Part shown: positions 6,747-12,010 of the stretch, one piece after another
Layout: each line of letters opens with the position of its first letter
How positions within the stretch are numbered: position 1 is the stretch's first letter
NCBI GenBank assembly: GCA_024643945.1
Contig: JAHELX010000128.1
Coordinates: 1-12,010 of the forward strand
Length of the DNA: 12,010 nt
Reading direction: 5' to 3'
Source: Anaerolineales bacterium
GTDB lineage: Bacteria; Chloroflexota; Anaerolineae; 4572-78; NAK82
Notes under the pieces: model-generated
The model's database searches: none
What the model was told of the DNA's origin: nothing
Seen by the model: only the letters and a program-made list of their open reading frames with translations
Made by a program: the position numbers and the translations under genes

Positions 6747-6829
6747 GGGAGCCAGGGCAAAGATGGCAGCACTTCATTGAGACTGATAACAGTTTGCCCT
6801 GCCGATCACCGGGGCTCCCCCAATCCCCG
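6747..6829 (+). other. Candidate structured leader with competing stems
   Basis: GGGAGCC (6747-6753) matches GGCTCCC (6813-6819), and the adjoining AGGGCAAA (6754-6761) matches TTTGCCCT (6793-6800). Together they make about 15 bp of stem with a 12-nt bulge on the 3' side. CGGGG (6810-6814) can instead pair with CCCCG (6825-6829), which would break the first stem. This lies in the predicted leader of the pseudo-receiver gene. No known riboswitch class was recognised. Confidence 0.4.
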
Positions 6830-6871
6830 CCACTCCCTCTTCTAGCTACCTGCATCTAGTGGGGTCATTTC

Positions 6872-7297
6872 ATGGACCTCAAGGCGAGCGAATCACTCTT
6901 GCCCTCGGGACGGTCGGCTATAGCGAAGGTAGCGTTGGTCGCTGAGGATAGGGCAACTGATGTGCAACGAGTTCTTATCGTCGAACACCAATTATTGTTG
7001 GGAGCAGGAGTCCAGAGCCTGTTAACAGGCGAGGCTGACCTGGACGTAATTGGCATCTCGCCCGCCGATCAATTGGAATTGGTTCAGGAAATCAGACGAT
7101 TCCGACCTGATGTGGTTGTTCTGGACGAAGTCACATACCTGGCCAACCCGACTAAATTGTTGGTCTTCCTCAAAAACCATCCTAAATTGCGAGTGGTGGT
7201 GGTGAGCGCGAACGACAACCTGGTATGCATCTATAACAAACAACAGGTCTTGGTCACACGGGCTACCGACCTTATCAACATTATACGCGATAGCTAA
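6872..7297 (+). CDS. Stand-alone degenerate receiver-domain protein
   Basis: Predicted 141-aa cytoplasmic protein. Residues 33-139 follow the receiver fold (VLIVE strand, helix, DVVVLDE strand, LRVVVVSA strand) but there is no output domain. The phosphoacceptor position is kept as D85. The acidic pair is replaced by E38-H39, the switch Thr/Ser is S112, and the conserved Lys position appears to be T129 in QVLVT. The first 30 residues have no counterpart in receivers. Such proteins are expected to signal by protein contact, or to be phosphorylated poorly if at all. The ATG at 6872 has only a weak G-rich stretch upstream (6861-6864); a GTG at 6962 would give the receiver alone (111 aa). Downstream, with no terminator between, come a micro-ORF and a giant exoprotein gene, so a role in controlling them is plausible inference. 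Confidence 0.85.
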   Translation: MDLKASESLLPSGRSAIAKVALVAEDRATDVQRVLIVEHQLLLGAGVQSLLTGEADLDVIGISPADQLELVQEIRRFRPDVVVLDEVTYLANPTKLLVFLKNHPKLRVVVVSANDNLVCIYNKQQVLVTRATDLINIIRDS

Positions 7298-7317
7298 AGC
7301 CTACTCTTGATGAGAAA

Positions 7318-7323
7318 GGAGGG
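7318..7323 (+). promoter_or_regulatory. Ribosome binding site of the 26-aa ORF
   Basis: GGAGGG within AAAGGAGGG, 5 nt before the ATG at 7329. It is the strongest reason to believe the small ORF is translated, because no other start codon lies at a suitable distance. Confidence 0.55.
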
Positions 7324-7328
7324 AACAG

Positions 7329-7409
7329 ATGATTCAATGCCAACGCAAAACATGTCAGGCTATCCGGCCAAGCTTTGAGCACTCACTAATTAGGACAGGA
7401 GGAAACTAA
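7329..7409 (+). CDS. Possible 26-aa small protein or leader peptide
   Basis: A 26-codon ORF with a strong ribosome binding site (GGAGGG, 5 nt spacing). It starts 31 nt after the pseudo-receiver stop. Its TAA (7407-7409) abuts the ATG of the giant gene at 7410 with no gap, and its last codons contain the AGGAGG used by that gene. Translation of the two should therefore be coupled. The peptide begins MIQCQRKTCQ, with cysteines at 4 and 9, is basic, and has no membrane segment or signal peptide. I recognise no family. It may be a functional micro-protein, a translational coupler, or merely a chance frame behind a good ribosome binding site. Confidence 0.45.
   Translation: MIQCQRKTCQAIRPSFEHSLIRTGGN
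7398..7403 (+). promoter_or_regulatory. Ribosome binding site of the giant exoprotein gene
   Basis: The AGGAGG-type site near 7397-7402 lies about 7 nt from the ATG at 7410 and inside the end of the 26-aa ORF, so ribosomes finishing that ORF would be placed on it. Confidence 0.7.
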
Positions 7410-10400
7410 ATGAATTTACGAAATTATGCGAAAATGGGTGATCTGCGCCAGAGGCTGCGCGGGTTGGGCCGCTTTTTCTTGGCCCTAAGCATGCTGGTGA
7501 CAGCACTGGGGCCACTGGCTCCAACTCTTGCGCCGCCGGCCATGGCCGGGCCGGCCGACGCCCCGCTGGCCCAGACCAACACCCTGACGCTGAGCGTGAT
7601 CAGCGCCCGCACCGAGCCGCGCGCCTTTGGCGGCACGGGCGTGGTCAAGGGCGACGCCGTTACCCATTACAAGTATATCATCAACGTCGACAACACGGGC
7701 ACCACGACCCAGCGCAGCCCCTCGGACGGCTGCAACCCTGGCGCCGCCGGCTACCCCGGCTCCTGCAAGTGGACCTCCATCGCCGGCGCAGCCACCTCCA
7801 GCCCGATCTACACCCAGGGCGACCAGAGTGACTTCCCTCTTAACCTCCCCAACGGCCGCTACCTGATCTCGGTGCTGGCGGACGGCTACAAGCTGGACGG
7901 GGTGCATTTCACGGTGCCGCTGCCTGATCCTGGTTTGGTCACCGTGGAGCTGCAGCCGCACCCGCTGCCCACCGCTACGATCCACGCTTTTGTATTTGAG
8001 GATATCTCGCCAGTCAATGGCGCGCCGGATGTTCCGGCCGAGCACGGCCTGCCCGGCTTCGTCGGCCACATCGCCGATTACCTCGGCGAGGTGACCACGG
8101 ATGTGTTCGGCAATCCGCTGTGCACCGAGTATCAAAAGGATGCGGCCGGCAACATCATCCTCAATCCCCCAGACTATGTCCCGACGCCCATCCCGGGCAC
8201 GGGCGGCCAGTGCGTCAGCGACGCCAACGGCGACCTGGTGATACCCAACCTGGGACCCAACCGCTACGCCCTTTCGGCCGTCGCGCCGGATGGCTCCAAC
8301 TGGATCCAGACCACCACCCTGGAAGGCAACCATGACTGGGACGCCTGGGTGATGGAAGGCTCCACCGGTCTGGACACCGAGTTTGTGGTGGCCGGCGAGC
8401 CTTTCCCCGCCATCATCTTCGGCTATGTGCCGGGTCCGCCGGCTGGCCAACCGTTCTGGAGAGACCCGAACTTTCCACCCGGCGCGGGCTCCATCACGGG
8501 CGTGGTGGAAGCCGTCAAGGTATATGTTCCCCCCAAAGGCGGCACGGGCCTACCCGGCACCATCTGGGGCGGAGCGCAAGGCATGAAACTCGACAAGCCC
8601 ATCGACAGCCCCTGGGTTACCCTGACCGACCTGCAGCGCGGCGATACCGCCGTCTGGGTGGGGCAAGGGGACGCCAACGGCAGCTTCACAATCCCGAACG
8701 TGCCGGACGGCAACTACACCCTGACCTGGTGGGATGAGCCGCAGGACTACATCCTCGACCTGATCAACGTCACCGTAAGCAACGGCGAGGTGGTCGATAT
8801 GGGGATACTGCCCCTGACCGGCTGGTGGACCCAGCTCGAGGGCTACGTCTTCGACGACGCCAACCGGAACGGCATCAAGGACCCGGGCGAGGGAGGCTTG
8901 TCTAATTACACCCTCACCCTGCGCAAGCGCGAGAACTCGCTCATGGACCGCGGCGCCACGCTGGTCACCACCGGCCCGGACGGCTACTACTATATGGAGA
9001 ACGCTTATCCGATGACCCAGTGGTTGGTGATGGAGGCCTATAACGACCTGTATTACACCACGGGAGTCACCTACCAGGCCGATAACCAGGCAGAGCCAAC
9101 CACCCTGCTCGGCAGCGAATTCGGCAACGGCGTGGACGTCAGCGTGCTGCCCATCATCGGCCTGTCCGGCCGCCTGGACTGGGGCGTGCACGCCTACGAC
9201 CCCACCGGCGCTACCAACGGAGTCGATCCGCGCAACGGCGGCATCGTCGGTACGGTCAGCTACGACACCACCCGCAACGAATTAGACCCACGGTACGCCG
9301 TGGTGGAGGACTGGCAACCCGGCATCCCCGGTCTGACCGTCAACCTATACGCGACGGTCGACTGCGGGACAACGCCTGGCGCGCCCTGCGATGCCGCCGG
9401 GAGCTACGAACTGGCCCCCGACGGTTCCTACGCCAGGGGCCCGCTGCTGAATACCACCGTGACCGAGACCTGGGAGCGGCCGACGGGCTGTGTGGCCCGC
9501 GACGTCGACGGCAACCCGCTCCAACACGGGATTGACGAGCAAGTGCTTCCCCTAGATCCGAACGCGGAATGTCTGGAAGGCCCGCTGATGGGGGTGCAAT
9601 TCCAGGCCGGCTTCTCCACCGTCGACGGCAACTACGGCTTCGCCGACGGCTGCTTCAACGGGACGCTCGACGCCACGGATCCGTCCGCCCCCATCTGCAC
9701 AGGCGGAACGTTCGAACTGCTGCCGGGCGGCCACGAATATCTGGTCGAAGTGGAGATCCCCAACGACGCCACGGTTCGCCCATTGTACAAGGTGACGCGC
9801 GAAGAAGATATCAACATTGCCAACGGCGACCAGTTCATCCCGCAGGTGCCGCCGCCGGCCTGCGCCGGCCCGCTGCACACTGTGGATGTGGCTGGAATCG
9901 GTACGGACGGCTACGCCCCAGTCGACCTGGGCAACGGCATCACCGTGCCGGCCTCGACGCCAACCGACAACGCCACCTTCGCCGACAACCTCGACGGTTC
10001 CCCCTACGAGGGCATGCAGAAGCCGTTGTGCGACACCAAACTGGTGCAGCTCAACAACGGCAAATCGGTCGTGCCCACCTTCAACCTGTTCACCGACGTG
10101 CCTATCCCGGGCAGGTTCTGGGGTCTGATCGTGGATGACCTGAACTTCTCCAGCGACCCGAAGTCCTTGCTCTATGGCGAGAAGGCGGGCGTGCCCTTCG
10201 CCCCGGTGGGCATCTACGACTACACCAACCGGCTGGTGACCACCGTCGAGTCCGACTTCAACGGCCTCTGGGATGTGCTGCTGCCCTCCACCAACCGCAT
10301 CGATTGTCCCACGCCCTCGGGCGTGTGCGCCAACCTGTACCGCTTCGTGGGCAATGATCCGGGCATCCCCGGCCGGCTGAACTTGAACTACAAACCGGAG

Positions 10401-12010
10401 TTCCGTACCATCGCGGCCGAATTTGAAACTATTCCAGGGCTGCTGGTGCCGGCCGACCTGGCGCCCACCCAGGTGGGTGTGTCGGTCCAGTTACCTGGGG
10501 GGCAGATCAACCAGGTAGCCTGCACGCTGGATCCCGCCACGCCGCAACTCCTTGCCGTCTCGCAGCCCTATGCGGATGTGAGCACAGGCGGTGACGGCGC
10601 GTTCACCATCACCGGTCAGGGCTTTGGCGGACAACAGGGCCAGGTCACGCTGGACGGGACAATCCTACTGCCAATCACTTCCTGGACAGATACTCAGATC
10701 GGCGTGTCCATACCGGCGACCACGCCTGTCGGGCCGCACCAGTTGAAGATCACCGCGGCCAACGGCCAGAGCACGGTCAACGGCCTGACCTTCCACGTGC
10801 TGGGTGACGGGGTCTTCCCGCTCACCGCTGTGTTGGATAACTTCGACCGCGGGAACGGAGCGCTGGGCGGCAACTGGTCTGGCAATACCCAGCAGGGCAA
10901 CTACCGCATCGACACCAACAATGTGCAGGTGCGCGGCGGCGGGAACATCTGGTGGAACCCCACCGCGTTCGGTCCCGACCAGGAAGCTTATTTCACCTTC
11001 GTCCAGGTGGGAGCGACCGCCACCGAACAGGGCCTGTTCCTCAAGATCAGCGGGGGCAATAACCCGAACCCAGCTAATAACAATTCGGCGGCGATCGAGG
11101 TCGCCTACAACGCCACCAATAGCACCGTTGTGGTTCGGACCAAAGTGCCCGGACAGAACCTGAACAGCGCGGTGACCCAGGCTACGTTCCCGGCCACCTT
11201 CGCGGCAGGCGACCAACTGGGGGCGCGGACGCGAGCGGACGGCACAGTGCGCGTTTTCAAGAACGGGGTTCTGATCGGCAGCACCAACGTGGTAAGCGGG
11301 GCCAACCCGTGGCCGGCGGCTTTCGTGGCCGGCGGCGGCAGTATCGGCGTGAGGTTTGTCGGGACCAGCAACAACAACGACGCCCGCTTCGACAACTTCG
11401 GCGGTGGGAACATCGGCCCAGGCTACCAGCCCAACCTGTACCAGGTCGGCCCTGGCCAGACCTATGCCACCATCCAGAGTGCCCTCGACGCGGCAGCCGC
11501 CAGCGCCGGGGATGACCTGGTGGTGGTCTACCCGGGCGTCCCTGATCTCAGCAACCCGCGCTACAACCCGCGCGGCGCGTACTACGAGAACCTGATTATC
11601 ACTACGCCGGTCAAGCTGCAAGGCGTGGGGCCGGGCGGCTTCCAGGGGATCACCTTCATCCCCGGCTCGATCATCGACGGCGGTGCCTTCGGCGGCGATA
11701 CCGCCCTGGCCGATGCCTGGCGCGCCAAGATCGCCGGCCTGACCTGGGACGGCAACCAGAACGTGAACGAGGGCCAGGTCATCTACATCCTGGCTCACGA
11801 CGGAGCGTTCACCGCCGGCTTGAAGGCCAGCATCGACGGCTTTGACATCCGCGGCGGCGACCAGATGGGCTTCCCGAACAACATCAACGTGATCGGCGGC
11901 GGCAACACCGGTCTGCCGCCCAACGTGGTCACCCAGGGCGGTGCCATCTTCGCCAACGCCTACGCCCGCCACCTGCAGATCACCAATAACGTAGTCGAGA
12001 ACAATGGCGG
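7410..12010 (+). CDS. Giant secreted mosaic protein with beta-helix region (3' end outside window)
   Basis: Reading from the ATG at 7410 gives an uninterrupted frame to the window edge: 1,533 codons and no stop, so the gene is partial. Residues 1-46 form a Sec signal peptide: basic N-region, hydrophobic core at 22-41 and likely cleavage after AMA. The mature part is an extracellular mosaic. It has carboxypeptidase-regulatory/prealbumin-like segments at about 205-300 and 362-470 (DANGSFTIPNVPDGNYTLT), and an SdrD_B-like unit from about 478 with a canonical EF-hand-type loop DANRNGIKDPGE (483-494). Then come a long middle region I cannot name, an IPT/TIG domain (about 1045-1131), a lectin/LamG-like sandwich (about 1141-1332, opening LDNFDRGNGALGGNW) and the start of a pectate-lyase-like beta-helix (from about 1344, VGPGQTYATIQSALDAA). 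Anchoring signals, if any, lie beyond the window. A surface adhesin or polysaccharide-binding role is inference; no catalytic residues can be named. Confidence 0.92.
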   Translation, partial: MNLRNYAKMGDLRQRLRGLGRFFLALSMLVTALGPLAPTLAPPAMAGPADAPLAQTNTLTLSVISARTEPRAFGGTGVVKGDAVTHYKYIINVDNTGTTTQRSPSDGCNPGAAGYPGSCKWTSIAGAATSSPIYTQGDQSDFPLNLPNGRYLISVLADGYKLDGVHFTVPLPDPGLVTVELQPHPLPTATIHAFVFEDISPVNGAPDVPAEHGLPGFVGHIADYLGEVTTDVFGNPLCTEYQKDAAGNIILNPPDYVPTPIPGTGGQCVSDANGDLVIPNLGPNRYALSAVAPDGSNWIQTTTLEGNHDWDAWVMEGSTGLDTEFVVAGEPFPAIIFGYVPGPPAGQPFWRDPNFPPGAGSITGVVEAVKVYVPPKGGTGLPGTIWGGAQGMKLDKPIDSPWVTLTDLQRGDTAVWVGQGDANGSFTIPNVPDGNYTLTWWDEPQDYILDLINVTVSNGEVVDMGILPLTGWWTQLEGYVFDDANRNGIKDPGEGGLSNYTLTLRKRENSLMDRGATLVTTGPDGYYYMENAYPMTQWLVMEAYNDLYYTTGVTYQADNQAEPTTLLGSEFGNGVDVSVLPIIGLSGRLDWGVHAYDPTGATNGVDPRNGGIVGTVSYDTTRNELDPRYAVVEDWQPGIPGLTVNLYATVDCGTTPGAPCDAAGSYELAPDGSYARGPLLNTTVTETWERPTGCVARDVDGNPLQHGIDEQVLPLDPNAECLEGPLMGVQFQAGFSTVDGNYGFADGCFNGTLDATDPSAPICTGGTFELLPGGHEYLVEVEIPNDATVRPLYKVTREEDINIANGDQFIPQVPPPACAGPLHTVDVAGIGTDGYAPVDLGNGITVPASTPTDNATFADNLDGSPYEGMQKPLCDTKLVQLNNGKSVVPTFNLFTDVPIPGRFWGLIVDDLNFSSDPKSLLYGEKAGVPFAPVGIYDYTNRLVTTVESDFNGLWDVLLPSTNRIDCPTPSGVCANLYRFVGNDPGIPGRLNLNYKPEFRTIAAEFETIPGLLVPADLAPTQVGVSVQLPGGQINQVACTLDPATPQLLAVSQPYADVSTGGDGAFTITGQGFGGQQGQVTLDGTILLPITSWTDTQIGVSIPATTPVGPHQLKITAANGQSTVNGLTFHVLGDGVFPLTAVLDNFDRGNGALGGNWSGNTQQGNYRIDTNNVQVRGGGNIWWNPTAFGPDQEAYFTFVQVGATATEQGLFLKISGGNNPNPANNNSAAIEVAYNATNSTVVVRTKVPGQNLNSAVTQATFPATFAAGDQLGARTRADGTVRVFKNGVLIGSTNVVSGANPWPAAFVAGGGSIGVRFVGTSNNNDARFDNFGGGNIGPGYQPNLYQVGPGQTYATIQSALDAAAASAGDDLVVVYPGVPDLSNPRYNPRGAYYENLIITTPVKLQGVGPGGFQGITFIPGSIIDGGAFGGDTALADAWRAKIAGLTWDGNQNVNEGQVIYILAHDGAFTAGLKASIDGFDIRGGDQMGFPNNINVIGGGNTGLPPNVVTQGGAIFANAYARHLQITNNVVENNG

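Larger units (their letters stand above)
6507..6871. other. Intergenic region: terminator, candidate promoter and leader
   Basis: This 365-base gap holds the AGTACTAG repeats, the terminator of the two-component operon, a tandem ATAGAACT repeat, a candidate promoter inside an inverted repeat, and a leader with nested complementary segments. An open frame at 6671-6859 starts inside the promoter and has no recognisable product, so it is not called as a gene. Confidence 0.65.

Noticed and set aside
6671..6859. Possible 62-codon gene before the pseudo-receiver
   Set aside because: It begins inside the candidate promoter and upstream of the predicted transcript start, with no ribosome binding site.
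7485..9191. Minus-strand open frames at 7485-8450 and 8550-9191
   Set aside because: They are antisense shadows of the same gene, with no ribosome binding site and no recognisable domain.
10665..11972. Long minus-strand open frame (435 codons) opposite the giant exoprotein gene
   Set aside because: It mirrors GC-rich codon usage of the plus-strand gene, has a low-complexity Val/Ala/Gly/Arg composition, and lies antisense to a frame with a clear signal peptide and recognisable domains.

Overview
The window looks like a chromosomal segment of a free-living, probably environmental bacterium with fairly GC-rich genes separated by AT-rich, regulation-dense gaps. The PKD-repeat membrane protein, the multi-PAS/GAF HPK7-type sensor kinase, the stand-alone receiver-like protein and the very large mosaic exoprotein with SdrD_B-like, IPT/TIG and beta-helix parts together resemble gene content I associate with Chloroflexota (Anaerolineae/Caldilineae-like). 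That assignment is inference from gene style; there is no rRNA or marker gene here. No phage, transposon, CRISPR, tRNA or rRNA signal was seen.

Layout. (1) 22-1167, minus strand: a 381-aa membrane-anchored protein with four PKD domains, driven by a textbook sigma-70 promoter. (2) 1168-1514: divergent promoter region. (3) 1515-2270, plus strand: a 251-aa cysteine-free soluble protein that I do not recognise. (4) 2271-3027: about 760 bases without a convincing gene, holding a strong rho-independent terminator, two further hairpins, a pair of tandem 11-bp near-palindromes just upstream of a strong promoter, and a long leader that can fold. (5) 3028-6506: a two-component system, a 937-aa four-TM PAS/GAF/PAS/PAS histidine kinase overlapping by 4 bases a NarL/FixJ response regulator, closed by a rho-independent terminator. 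(6) 6636-6871: a candidate promoter whose -10 box lies inside an inverted repeat, followed by a leader with nested stems. (7) 6872-12010: a 141-aa degenerate receiver protein, a 26-codon ORF with an excellent ribosome binding site, and a giant secreted protein (at least 1,533 aa, still open at the window edge). The small ORF ends exactly where the giant gene begins.

How they may work together. The kinase/regulator pair is a complete phosphorelay for sensing an unknown cue. The downstream operon couples a receiver-like protein that has lost several phosphorylation residues to a large surface or secreted protein. All genes from 1515 onwards point the same way, and the operator-like repeats ahead of both later promoters are plausible binding sites for the response regulator or another factor. 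This link is inference only. The most unusual part is the operon of pseudo-receiver, micro-ORF and giant exoprotein together with its leader.
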